The notes under the pieces are model-generated. The model was not told where the DNA came from. It worked only from the letters and a program-made list of their open reading frames with translations, and made no database searches. Shown here in pieces: positions 1 through 11,473 of a DNA stretch of 64,000 bases. The stretch is from Arabidopsis thaliana (lineage: Eukaryota; Streptophyta; Magnoliopsida; Brassicales; Brassicaceae). The stretch covers positions 17,149,443 to 17,213,442 of the forward strand of contig NC_003071.7 in assembly GCF_000001735.4 (NCBI RefSeq). The letters are read 5' to 3'. Within the stretch, counting starts at the first letter, position 1. Each line of letters starts with the position of its first letter. The position numbers were made by a program, and so were the translations under genes.

Positions 1-1049
1 ACAACTTGATATGGATTTAAATTACATAAAAGAGAAAACACAACTTTTACCTACTCCTTCTCACAACTCATTCATTTTTGGTGTAAAGTTGATATATGTG
101 GTGGACAAGTGAAATTTGGCAAAACTTGGTTTAACAATTGGCTAACCCTATGAAACAAATTAGGCCTTTGGGTAGAGCTTTCTTTTATCAAGTACCAACT
201 TCGAGGTTATATATATGCTCTGCTTTTATATATTTTGGCATGATTCTAGGACTCTTTTGGATCCTTCGATTGATATTTGTAGACATAGCAAAATTGGCAG
301 TGCAAAGATAAGGTTGCTGTGTAAGTCTTGATAGAATTTAGCAAATATAGAGACTACTCATCTCGTCTATTCTCTCTCTATAAGTTAAAATTGATGGGTT
401 TGATATCAACAAGACATTACAATATTTCTAAAACATAAGAATATCTATACATTAGCCATCAATTAGCAACAAATTTTTTAATAATCAATTTACCATCATA
501 ATTTTGTAGCAAGTTGGTGAAGGAAGACTCTTTTCTTGGCAGCCAAACATCACATTAATCCCATTTTAACAATAAAGTGATTAAAAACTAAAAGAACTGA
601 ATAAAATAAAAACAAAAGAAATGAATGAAGCCTTTGGCTTTGCTTTTTCTCTTTTTGATTCTCTCCACTTTATTTTTCTTGTTGCTACTGCTAAAAAAAG
701 CATCTTCTTCTTCCTTTTTTCATTCTTAAGAGTCTTTTGCTTTTCCTTGTTCGACTCTCTCTTTTCACTTATTTAGCTTTTGCTTCTGATTGGAACTAAA
801 CTCAATTCTCTCCTTCTTCCTCCTCTTTGCGTGTGGTTTATCTTCCTCTAATTAATCTATTGATCTCAATTCTCAACCTTTTTGTTAATTTCAATTTCCT
901 TACCCCTCTCTGCGTTCTGGGTTTCCGAGTCTCGATTTCTGGGATTTCTTGCTTCTCACATGAATCTGTTTCGCAACCTAACTTATTCATCGGAGTGATA
1001 TCGATATTCTTCTCAAATTTTGAAGCTTTTCGTTTCGAATTGACAATTC
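1..1049. other. Intergenic DNA and CRK1 5' leader
   Basis: No coding gene is visible. The DNA is AT-rich, becoming pyrimidine-rich (CT/TTC tracts) from about 640 to 830, as is usual for an Arabidopsis promoter and 5' leader. The leader of the kinase gene at 1050 probably begins between about 700 and 800. An open frame at 827-1117 has no ATG start (it opens at TTG) and is not taken as a gene. Confidence 0.5.
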
Positions 1050-3936
1050 ATGGGGATCTGTCATGGAAAACCCGTCGAGCAACAATCAAAAAGCCTCCCA
1101 GTTTCCGGCGAAACTAATGAAGCTCCGACGAATTCACAGCCACCGGCGAAATCCTCTGGCTTTCCGTTTTATAGCCCGAGTCCTGTACCTAGCTTATTCA
1201 AATCCTCACCATCTGTATCTTCTAGCGTGAGCTCAACGCCTCTTCGTATCTTCAAGAGACCTTTCCCTCCTCCTTCTCCTGCTAAGCACATACGAGCTTT
1301 CCTCGCGCGTCGCTATGGCTCTGTCAAGCCTAATGAGGTTTCGATTCCCGAAGGTAAAGAATGTGAGATCGGTCTCGATAAGAGTTTTGGCTTTTCAAAA
1401 CAGTTTGCTTCACACTATGAGATTGATGGTGAGGTGGGTCGTGGACATTTTGGATATACTTGCTCTGCTAAGGGTAAAAAAGGTAGCTTGAAAGGTCAAG
1501 AAGTTGCTGTTAAAGTTATTCCTAAATCAAAGGTTCGATCTTTGAAACTGAAAATCAATTTCTCTTAATTCTGTATTCGTTATGTTGTTTTGAAATATAT
1601 GACAATGATTTCGAATTCTAGTTTTATCGCCATGTGTTTATAGAAGTATACAGCTTGTTTCTCGACCCCGAGTCATTGCTTAGTGTTGAATGGTTTTGAC
1701 TGCAGATGACAACTGCAATTGCGATTGAGGATGTTAGTAGAGAAGTGAAGATGTTGCGGGCTTTGACTGGTCATAAGAACCTAGTCCAGTTCTATGACGC
1801 GTTTGAAGATGATGAAAATGTTTATATTGTCATGGAGTAAGTATACATTTCTCAGTGAGATGTCTTAAGATCATTTGATTTTCAATTCCAGGATTGCAAT
1901 AAATATATTGTAATCTCCTTTTACCAGATTATGCAAAGGTGGTGAACTCTTGGACAAAATACTTCAAAGGTAATTGCTAATCACACATGGCTCTGTATCT
2001 GATTGATTTTCTCTTCTGAATCGTGCTTTGACTGGTTGAGCTTGATCTAATTAGGGGTGGAAAATACTCCGAAGATGATGCTAAAAAAGTTATGGTTCAG
2101 ATTCTCAGTGTTGTGGCTTACTGTCATCTACAAGGTGTGGTTCACCGTGACCTTAAACCCGAGGTACTTTATAATCCATGGTGATGTTTAATTTCTAGAT
2201 TGTTCTCTCATTGTTTTTTTTTGTAAATCATTTTGGCTTTTGTTGACACTTCACTTTCTAGGTCCCATCACATTAAGCAGTCTTTGTACACATAGAAATG
2301 AGTTCCACTAACTTATGCAGAGTGATAATGACGGTTATGTTTCTTTCTATTTGTTTGTTTACCTTTCACAGAACTTTCTTTTCTCTACCAAGGATGAGAC
2401 TTCTCCTCTGAAAGCAATTGATTTTGGTCTTTCTGACTATGTCAAGCCAGGTTAGAGATGTTGAAATTGACTCAAGATTTCTCATATCAAACTCATCTTC
2501 ATGTTAAATAGAAAATTTGACGGTGTTTTGCAATTCTGCAGACGAGAGGTTGAATGATATTGTAGGGAGTGCTTACTATGTGGCCCCGGAAGTTTTACAC
2601 CGTACATATGGAACAGAAGCTGACATGTGGAGTATAGGAGTGATTGCTTATATTCTTCTCTGTGGCAGTCGACCCTTTTGGGCCCGTACTGAATCCGGAA
2701 TCTTTCGAGCTGTACTAAAGGCAGAACCGAATTTTGAAGAAGCTCCTTGGCCTTCTCTATCACCCGAAGCTGTAGATTTTGTGAAGAGATTGCTAAACAA
2801 AGATTACCGTAAAAGACTAACTGCGGCCCAGGCTTTGTGTAAGTATAATATCTTTGATCTCTATAACAGGTTTAACACATCATTATTTTGTTTTCATGGT
2901 TCTGCACTTCTTATATTCTGAACATCTGAGTAATCAATTGTCTTTTTCCTCAGGTCATCCCTGGCTGGTTGGCTCGCATGAACTAAAGATTCCATCTGAT
3001 ATGATCATATACAAGCTTGTAAAAGTGTACATAATGTCAACTTCATTGAGAAAATCGGCTTTAGCGGTGAGTTTGATTCCACAGAAGCTGTGACATATAT
3101 ACTACTTACTTAACAATTTCAATTGTTGAGTTCTTTGAATGAAAACTTTATGATTAATGGGTTTTGTTTTTCATGGTTTTAGGCTCTTGCCAAAACATTA
3201 ACTGTACCGCAGTTAGCGTATCTTCGGGAGCAATTCACATTGTTGGGGCCAAGCAAAAATGGATATATCTCGATGCAGAATTACAAAACAGTGAGTTGTT
3301 TTTCCATGATTCCATCAACCTCTTCAGTTTTCTTTTGCGATCTTCTGTGATTATTGAACTTTCCTCTACAAATCTCAGGCAATCCTAAAGAGTTCAACAG
3401 ATGCTATGAAGGATTCTCGAGTGTTTGATTTTGTTCACATGGTAAGAAAGCTATAAATATAAGGACTATAAGCTTAATCATTAGGTTTGGTGGTTTAACG
3501 TTGTAATCTCTGTTGGGATGCAGATAAGTTGTCTTCAATACAAGAAACTAGACTTTGAAGAGTTTTGTGCTTCAGCATTAAGCGTTTATCAGCTCGAAGC
3601 AATGGAGACATGGGAGCAACATGCACGGCGTGCTTACGAGTTGTTTGAGAAAGACGGGAATAGGCCCATCATGATTGAAGAACTTGCATCGGTATAAGTT
3701 TTACCCTTTTTAATTCACCTAGGGGCTAGAGAAGACTCGTGAAGAGCAAAAAACCTGGTCATGCTTGATCTTAAGCATCTGTATGTTTTAAATTGCAGGA
3801 ACTCGGACTAGGGCCATCAGTGCCGGTGCACGTTGTTCTTCAGGATTGGATAAGACATTCTGATGGCAAACTTAGTTTCTTAGGGTTTGTCAGATTGCTA
3901 CATGGCGTGTCTTCTCGGACCTTACAAAAAGCTTAG
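1050..3936 (+). CDS. CRK1: CDPK-related protein kinase CRK1
   Basis: Serine/threonine kinase of the plant CDPK-related (CRK) family, 576 aa. Exons: 1050-1532, 1706-1836, 1928-1969, 2055-2163, 2372-2450, 2542-2838, 2954-3066, 3183-3290, 3379-3441, 3524-3691, 3799-3936; all junctions are GT-AG and in frame. The N-terminus MGICHGK carries Gly2 (myristoylation) and Cys4 (possible palmitoylation), implying membrane attachment. A Pro/Ser-rich variable region reaches about residue 120. The kinase domain begins near Y123, with a glycine loop (GRGHFG), ATP lysine K155, catalytic HRDLKPE at 249-255, DFG at 272-274 and an APE-like APEVL. The C-terminal 190 residues resemble the autoinhibitory/EF-hand part of CDPKs, but the acidic calcium loops are degenerate, which in this family goes with calmodulin rather than direct calcium control. 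The length matches Arabidopsis CRK1 (At2g41140). Confidence 0.96.
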
Positions 3937-4408
3937 AGTAACGCCATTGTTAGATGAGAAAAGATGCAACTAGGTGGAGTAGATCTGGTTTCTTCTTTCC
4001 TCTCCACTTCTTGATAGTTTTTTTAGTTTTCTTTTTCTATTCATGGTTAAGCTTCTGAGTCAAAGATTCGATAATTATGTCTGTGAGTGTATTTGTGTGT
4101 GGTGGGAAGGAAAGGTTTATGAAGAAGAGGAATGTACAGAATGAGACATATCCGATTGGTGTTTTTAATCCAGTGATGTTTACGTGTGAAGCACTCTTTT
4201 AATGGCAGCCGGAAAAAACAATTTGTCTTTGTGCCATCGTTGGATCAGAGCAATGATACGACACGTGATTGTGTCTCACATTGTCAGAGACAACCACGTG
4301 ACTTTGACCTTAAGATCTCTGATCTCATCTTAATCTCTACCTAACCGTCGCAAAGATTCTTTCTTTCTCTCTTCTTACTCTGATCTAGACACTACAACAG
4401 TTTCATTA
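3937..4408 (+). promoter_or_regulatory. 3' UTR of CRK1 and compact promoter with two G-boxes
   Basis: This 472-bp spacer separates two genes on the same strand. It must hold the CRK1 3' UTR and the promoter of the next gene. Two perfect CACGTG G-boxes lie 33 bp apart at 4262-4267 and 4295-4300, followed directly by a W-box core TTGACC at 4304-4309, about 100-150 bp upstream of the ATG at 4409. G-boxes bind bZIP, bHLH and PIF-type factors and W-boxes bind WRKY factors; which of them act here is not known. Confidence 0.55.
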
Positions 4409-6191
4409 ATGGCGACAATGAGCAAACCCCATAAGTTAAAAGCCACTCCAGGATCTCAAAGACTTGTTCTGTTATGTATAGTCGCAGTTGCATTTCTCCT
4501 CCTTTTCACTTCGGTGATCTCCACCGGCGGATTGGCTTTACCGTATCGGACAACCCTAATTGGTTATTTTGTGAGGTCAACTCGAAACAAGACACAGCAT
4601 AGTTTGTCGGACAAGTACTTGTACTGGGGAAACAGAATCGATTGTCCTGGTAAGAACTGTGAGACCTGTGCCGGTTTGGGTCACCAAGAATCTAGCCTTA
4701 GATGTGCCCTTGAAGAAGCCATGTTTCTGAACAGGTAACTTTTGCAAAATCCACCAATATGTCAAACTTTTGAGATTTCTGATGAAGTTCTTGAAATGGC
4801 AATTAGCCTATCTGGTTCAATGAGATGGTTAGTTGAATAAATGATGCAGCTCTCTTGGTAAAGATGGTCACTGTAATTGCAATTTTCTTGTTGCAGGACT
4901 TTTGTAATGCCATCTCGGATGTGCATCAATCCAATACATAACAAGAAGGGTATACTTAATCGATCCAACAATGAAACTAGAGAGGAAAGGTGAGAGTTTC
5001 TTTAAACTACTTCAAAAACTTAGGTTTTGTTTTGTTTCCCACTTTTGAACACAAGAGGTCTCTCTCTCTCTCTCCTTTGTATGTTCTTAGTTGGGAAGTG
5101 AGCTCTTGTGCAATGGAATCATTGTATGATATTGATCTCATCTCTGAGAAAATACCTGTGATCTTGGATGACTCGGAAACATGGCACATAATGCTATCGA
5201 CGAGTATGAAATTGAAAGAACGTGGGAGTGCGCATGTATATGGGGCAAACAGGCATGAGCTAAATGACTCTAGCGACTTTACAAATCTTTTGCTCATTAA
5301 CCGAACCGCAAGCCCCCTTGCATGGTAAGCATTGCTGAGGAAATTGTGTTTCCAATAGATTGGGAAGTTGCTGCTCCTTGAGCATTATTTTCTTATCTTG
5401 TTTGTGTTAGGCATCATCATTATCAGATCATATATCTATCTTCATTGTAGGTTTGTTGAATGCAAGGATCGAGGTAATCGTAGCGACGTCATGCTTCCTT
5501 ATTCATTTCTCCAGACTATGGCAGCATCAAGATTGAGAGATGCTGCAGAAAAGGTGAAGGAGTTGCACATAATCTAGCTTTCAGGAAAGAGTGACCAGAT
5601 GGTAATGTACTGTTGACGCCTTATAGCTTATTTATGACCAGTTTTGGTTGAACAGATAAAAGCAAAACTTGGTGATTACGATGCAATCCATGTTCGTCGA
5701 GGTGACAAACTGAAAACAAGAAAAGACAGATTTCGCGTGGAAAGAAGCCAGTTTCCACATTTAGATAGAGACACACGGCCAGAATTCATCATTGGCAGAA
5801 TTCAGAAACAAATCCCACCAGGACGGACTCTTTTTATCGGTTCTAATGAAAGAACCCCTGATTTCTTTTCACCTCTAGCTATCAGGTAAAACCATAATGT
5901 TTAGATTCAAGTTTTTAGTTATATATGTAGAATGTTCGTGTAAGACTCTTGTTACACTGCAGATACAAAGTGGCGTATTCATCGAATTTTAGTGAGATTT
6001 TGGATCCGATCATCGAGAACAATTACCAGTTGTTCATGGTGGAGAGGTTGATAATGATGGGTGCAAAGACATTCTTCAAAACATTTAGAGAGTACGAAAC
6101 CGATCTCACTTTGACTGATGATCCGAAAAAGAACAAGAACTGGGAAATACCAGTTTACACCATGGATGAAGGCAAAGAAGCAGCAAGCTAA
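4409..6191 (+). CDS. Fucosyltransferase-like type II membrane protein
   Basis: Predicted 404-aa protein from six exons: 4409-4734, 4897-4989, 5091-5324, 5451-5553, 5656-5885, 5963-6191, all in frame with GT-AG introns. A short basic N-terminus is followed by one hydrophobic segment at about residues 19-40 (LVLLCIVAVAFLLLF), giving a signal-anchor topology typical of Golgi enzymes. The strongest family mark is HVRRGDK at about 264-270, which resembles the nucleotide-sugar motif of GDP-fucose O-fucosyltransferases and alpha-1,6-fucosyltransferases. Cys pairs (DCPGKNCETC) and NxS/T sites (NKT, NET, NDS, NRT, NRS, NFS) fit a lumenal domain. Donor, acceptor and linkage cannot be read from the sequence. 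It likely corresponds to At2g41150. Confidence 0.85.
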
Positions 6192-6871
6192 ACTATCTAT
6201 GATCTCACTAGGCACTAGCAAAGTCTACACAACGATTCAGACAAGAGTCTCATTACTCTTCAAATACTTGGAGTTAAAAGCCTAATCTTATCTGAAGATT
6301 CTATTGCATAGGAACTCTGTGTATGTGTAACCAGAGTCTCTAACAGAGACTAACAGACTAGATTTGCTACTTGGCTGACTCATTTTTGTGTAAATCAATC
6401 TGTTTATCTTCACTTCAATGTTCATTGCACCAGAAATGGTTTTTTAAAAACATTCGAGTTACATGGTATGGTCGTTCGTCTTTTAAGCAAGTTTCTGCAG
6501 CCACTTTCGATATCCTAATCCAATATAAGTGAAATTTCATATTTTCTTTCTTTTCTAAAGAGAATAGGTTCTGTGAAAGGTTAAATGGATCAGTAGATTT
6601 TAATCAGATAAGCCTCTTCATATTTTTTTCAAATCTGTACTTACATAACATAACCTAGGCACTTTGTTCTAAAACTACAACGGCAAACAAAAGAGGCCAA
6701 AAGAAAACCTAAAAGAAAGATAAAGAGGATGTAAATCAGATCATTTACTGGACATATTATCGTCAATGCAAGGCCATTTCCGTTGTTAGAACGCAGCAGA
6801 AGAATACCTCTGTTGTACAATGTCTTCATCTCGAATCAACAATGTTTCTGAAACTTCCTAGTAAAGAAGGT
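6192..6871. other. Convergent 3' flanks
   Basis: The gene ending at 6191 (+) and the gene ending at 6872 (-) face each other, so this stretch should hold both 3' UTRs. No further gene, RNA gene or clear repeat is visible. Confidence 0.5.
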
Positions 6872-9245
6872 TTAGTGAGAGTGTGCTTCAAGAAGGATGT
6901 TGGTGGCAGCGTTGACATCATTTCTGGCGTGTACAAGCGCCTGTCTCGCTGCATTCTGGTCAAATCCCATAGATACCAAAGTAGCTATGGCTTCCTCTGA
7001 TGGCTCTGTAGTTGACGGCATTGGAGCTCGATAAGCTCTCTGAGAAACAGAAACATTACATATCAGTAAATGAAGATGTGTTATTTAGATTGTGATAAGA
7101 GTTTGGCTAAAGAGGCAAAATATAAATGGTGCAGAGATAAAGACTTGCCACTGCTTGGCGACCTAAGTTGGGTGATGTCCTTCTTGGTGGTTGAGAATGG
7201 CTGCTCAAGGAGGGTAAGGAAAACCGGGAGAATAACGAAGCCATGAACTCCGGGAACTGTCGTACATTTAAAACAAAAACTAGTGTTAGTACCACTGTGT
7301 TACTAAAGTGACAAAAGCCCCACGTTTGAGGAGATGAATGTAGTTTGTTTTTAAGCAAGAGTTGGGAAGGTATAACCTTTGCCTTGCGAATACCAAAGAT
7401 GTTCAACCGATACAAGGAACCAGCAATTATACCGCAAATTCCAGTAAAGATGGACCTTTTCCATGATGATAGTAAAAGCTACAAATATTGAAACCGAGAC
7501 AATTATCAATGAAAATAAGAAGAAGAATAAGAAGTCCTACAAATAAACATATGGTATTGTTTACCTGGACACCTGCAAGGTATATGAATGATTTATCAGA
7601 GAAGTGGACGCCCAATACACCAAACCTCTTTGTAACTGGAATATCCAAGAAGAAGGGTACAAAAGAAGCGAATACGAGGGCGTATGGTCCAGATGTCAGT
7701 AGGTTTGCAGTAGGATCTACAAAAAAGACAGCAGTTTGTTATATACCCACTATCAATAACTGTAAAGTGTTTGTGATACGGAGTGTATAAAAGGTCATAT
7801 CAAAAATGCTTATTAAGAATGCACAAAAAGCATTTCTTGATAATTTAAATGATGGACCAAGGGAATTCTTTATAAGATATTTTCAATAGTATGAGTGAAG
7901 GAAATTGCAGGTCAGAATTTGAAACCAACAAAGATCGTCACAATATCCCAATCCTCCCTTCACAGTTTTCCTTCGATGAGTGGGGAAAGACTAGTAACAA
8001 GGCTAACTAATAACTACAATCCCATATAGTTGTCTGCATTAGCGCCCCCAAATCATATCATAAAGGTAAATCATATCAAACCGGTCTAGTTTTTGAAGAG
8101 ACTATCTGAAAATAGGAAGGTTTACCTTTAGTCAATGATAACAAAATGGTCTCTAGTATTAGTGATACAAATCCAGAGAAGAAGATGAAAACCTGCAGAA
8201 TGAGCACATATTAACTCATAGAATTTCAATCTCAAAGGAAATATCAGCAGGTATCTTGCTATTTACCAAAATAATAGACAAAAAAAGGTCATGAAGAAAA
8301 AACTGAGCTAGACTATCCCTTACCGAATACTTATTTGAACCAATCTGTCTCTCAAAGACTCGGAAGAAGTATAGCAAATATAAGCCAGAAAGCAATTGAG
8401 TTGTGGACGAGAAGGCAAAAGCCGATATAATTAACTTCCAAATCCGAAACTTCTCAAAAATATCCTGCAATGAGATTGGCAGAAGTTTAAAAAGAGATAC
8501 CTTTTCATAGCAGCTACCAGCCGTTTCTCAAAAGAAACAAATCTGAACTTGTACCACACAAACAAAGATCTCTGAAACAATCAAAACATCTTTCCAAATG
8601 CAAGGCTACTGACATACACAATCAGACGAGTAGACGCAAATTATCGAACTATTAAATATTTGGAGCCTAAATTTGCTTAAGAAACCCATCTATTATTCAG
8701 CTCACACCACTGTCTGATGACTAATCCTAGTAAAAACTCCATCAAAGTATAGCACTATACAGTATGATGCCAAGACTAAAGCTTTATCGGTTTAGCTGCT
8801 TCCTGTTAATAAAGTCAAAACCTTGCACACTGCAGTGGAAACCTAAGCATAACCCGTAATCTTTTATAGTGCCAATGTTGGTAATAAGAACGCAGCTAAA
8901 CAATTGGTACCAAGAATATCGAATAGAGAACAAATCTGAGCCAAATTCAAATCCTCATTCTTCTATATACCCAGAAGAGCTTAAAAATCAAAAACGATAA
9001 TAAAAAATACAGCAAAATCAAATGAGAAATGACCTGGTAAGATAAGCCGAGCTTGGAAGAACCTCCCCGGATCCCGAAGAACACAGTGAAAAGAGCAGTC
9101 GCGATGACGAAGGCTTTCGTGACCGGAGCATTATCTGCAAATTTCAAAGATTTCGACATTAATCCAAAAACCCAGAAGCTGTTAAAATGAGAAATGGGTT
9201 ATTCAATTTCGATACGTAACTGAAACCGGAAGGACCTCCGTTCAT
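6872..9245 (-). CDS. UBAC2-like membrane protein with C-terminal UBA domain
   Basis: Predicted 287-aa protein from eight exons (written high to low): 9245-9221, 9134-9034, 8464-8324, 8192-8126, 7716-7565, 7478-7377, 7256-7149, 7039-6872. The N-terminal two thirds are hydrophobic with several membrane segments in a rhomboid-like (derlin/UBAC2) arrangement. It has no GxSG and no other visible catalytic serine motif, so it is probably a pseudoprotease. The last exon encodes a UBA domain (about 247-285) with the MGF signature ([15 protein letters not shown]), which binds ubiquitin. Human UBAC2 acts in ER-associated degradation; plant homologues are reported at the ER. The last intron uses a GC-AG pair (GCAAGT donor at 7148 downward); no GT donor there preserves frame with a good consensus. 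It likely corresponds to At2g41160. Confidence 0.9.
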
Positions 9246-9867
9246 CTTAATCGGATGAACAGAAACAATCGCTGAAGCGAGTTCGTCGCGAAATTGTGAG
9301 ATCGGAGCTTCCGTGTTTCTCCTCAAGTCGCCTCCGATGAATTTTCTACGGAGGGATGTTTCCGGGAACTTCTCGAATTCAAACAACAACTCAGATATCT
9401 AATGTAAATAATCAGCTGAAACAGAACAATCCAGAATCTTTCATTATTGTTTGCTGATTTTAATAATTTATCAGCATTATGCATTAAACTAATTCATATA
9501 ATAACATTATTGCAAATAAAGCCCAAATCCTTTCATTTTGTTACAATATTTACCGTATAGTTTTAATATAAATAATAAACCCAATTTGTTGTTGCATCCA
9601 TCATCATTAACGATTTCACATCAAAAGTCCTAAATTCTTAAAGTCTTAAAGCAATTGCATTAGGGCCATAAACACTTTTCCTTAAAATCTTTAAGCTATT
9701 TTATACAAATAATTCCGTCGTTTTTTGTTTCGATTAAAAAATTCTGTTTACAGTCAACGACGGAAGGAATTAAGACTACTACTGCGACAATATCGAAATA
9801 GTAGTCTCTTCCCTAACCAATTTACAATTAAGCAAAGTATTAAATGAAAACCAAAAACATTACAACA
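9246..9867. promoter_or_regulatory. UBAC2-like promoter/5' leader and 3' flank of F-box gene
   Basis: This spacer lies between the start of the UBAC2-like gene and the stop of the F-box gene, both on the minus strand. The reading frame upstream of the ATG at 9245 stays open to about 9389 but contains no ATG, so it is read as 5' leader. The rest is AT-rich with no recognised element. Confidence 0.45.
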
Positions 9868-11403
9868 CTACTCCAAGGCTTGTGATGGCCACAATTGCTT
9901 CCACGTAGAAATCTCTTCCTCCGTACCCAATTTCTTTACTCCGCCGTAGAAACCGTTTTCTTCATTTCCCGTCTCACGGTGGTCTTTCCTCTTTATCACC
10001 GTTCTTCTCCACGGTGATTCCGGTCTGAATTGTCTGAACTCCATCACCACATTCTCTGCCATTGCCAATAATATCCCATTAAACATTTTATTTTCCTTAA
10101 TTAACGAATCGACTGTTTCTGACCAAAAAATAAAAACACTAATTAAATTGTTACCGTCAGAGTCGCAACGACAATTTTGTACGCCGTCGCAGTTTTGTAG
10201 ATGACCAACGATTCCGAACCACCAACCTACGCCGGAAAATTAAAGAAATTCACCAAAATCAGACGAATCAAACGCACAAGTAATCGAATTTTAATTCGAA
10301 TTTAGAACAATATATTTGGAAAAGAGAGAGAGAAAGAAGAGGCACCATAAGGGAACTCTTTGGTTCGTCGCCATTGGATCTCGAAATGGTCACCAGGTCG
10401 AAGTCCGTGCAAACAATCTGACACGTGCAGATCACGTGACTTTGTGTCGTCTTGAGACGGTCTCAGCCTCTGCCACGTCACCTTTTCCTCCGCCGCTCGC
10501 CGGCCATGTGCCGAGTATCTTGAAAAAAAACAGAGTAATTCAAATTTTAATGAAAAATCCTCAGAAAAATATCACATTTTCCGGGAAGAATTTCTTTACC
10601 TAGCTTGAAATGTATCAGTCTTGAAATCGTATCTGATCTTAGCATCGTAACAAGACATCATGAATCCAACATGTCCGTTCTGCAAATTTAGAAATCAAAA
10701 GAAGCAATTTTTCTCCAATTCAGTCAAATGGGTAACACCAAAACCACACACAAAAAAAAGACGAAATCTTTGTTCATGATTCGATCATAAGCATGATTAC
10801 CTCGCGATTGTAGACTTGAGCAGGGAACCAAAACTTGCCATTTTCAAGATTCGAGTACCAATACATCACAGAATCTATAGGTGCCAAATATGATGATGAT
10901 CCTCTGTTTTCACAACCATGGTTTGAACTTAACCATGCAAAGGGTTTCAAATTCGCAACAAACCTCGAACTCCAGTTTGGTTTACTCTTTCTACTACTAC
11001 TACTACTACTTGTGAGACATCTCATTATCGTAGCAACGTGAGATTTCCACTCTTGAATCGCTGCATCACCCATCAATCTTCCCCATTTTGTCTCCATATG
11101 CTTCTCCCATAGATGATCGCTTACACACTTATCTCTTAGCTCGGAGCAAACACTAGTCATTGCACAGAGCTCTGATGGTGAGAGCTTCTCTAATATGCAG
11201 TCTAAGGTTAAGTCCGGCAAATCCAGGAGAGACATTTTGTTTTCATCTTCTTGATTCTTTTTCTTCCTCTTCGTTTCCTTTCTCCATGTTAATGTTCTAA
11301 TCCCATTACGGATTATGCTTCTTGCCAGCCAAGAAACTATGAGGAACCCACAAATGGTGATGGAGAAACAAAAAGAAATGAAAGTGAGGTACTGTTTCTC
11401 CAT
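9868..11403 (-). CDS. F-box protein with N-terminal transmembrane segment
   Basis: Predicted 371-aa protein from five exons (high to low): 11403-10801, 10679-10600, 10518-10346, 10226-10155, 10055-9868. The first in-frame ATG is at 11403. Residues 5-27 ([21 protein letters not shown]) form a clear membrane segment, followed by a very basic stretch with KRKKK. The F-box spans about 58-105 ([18 protein letters not shown] onward), expected to bind SKP1/ASK adaptors of an SCF ubiquitin ligase. The C-terminal part is Trp-rich ([44 protein letters not shown]) and resembles a plant F-box subfamily with no kelch or LRR repeats, so the substrate domain is undefined. It likely corresponds to At2g41170. 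Confidence 0.9.
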
Positions 11404-11451
11404 TGAAAGCAAGAAACGAGGGAGAGAAAACAGAGTGAGATTAGTGGCTAA

Positions 11452-11473
11452 AGAGAGAGAGAGAGAGAGAGAG
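11452..11473. repeat. (GA)n microsatellite in 5' leader
   Basis: An uninterrupted AG dinucleotide run lies just upstream of the F-box gene ATG. On the transcribed strand it is a (CT)n tract. Such pyrimidine runs are common in Arabidopsis 5' UTRs and core promoters. Confidence 0.8.

Noticed and set aside
827-1117. 96-codon open frame upstream of CRK1
   Set aside because: It begins at TTG, overlaps the CRK1 start in another frame and lies in the 5' leader.
9246-9389. In-frame N-terminal extension of the UBAC2-like protein
   Set aside because: The frame is open but has no ATG upstream of 9245; the start MNGGPSGF fits the expected family N-terminus.
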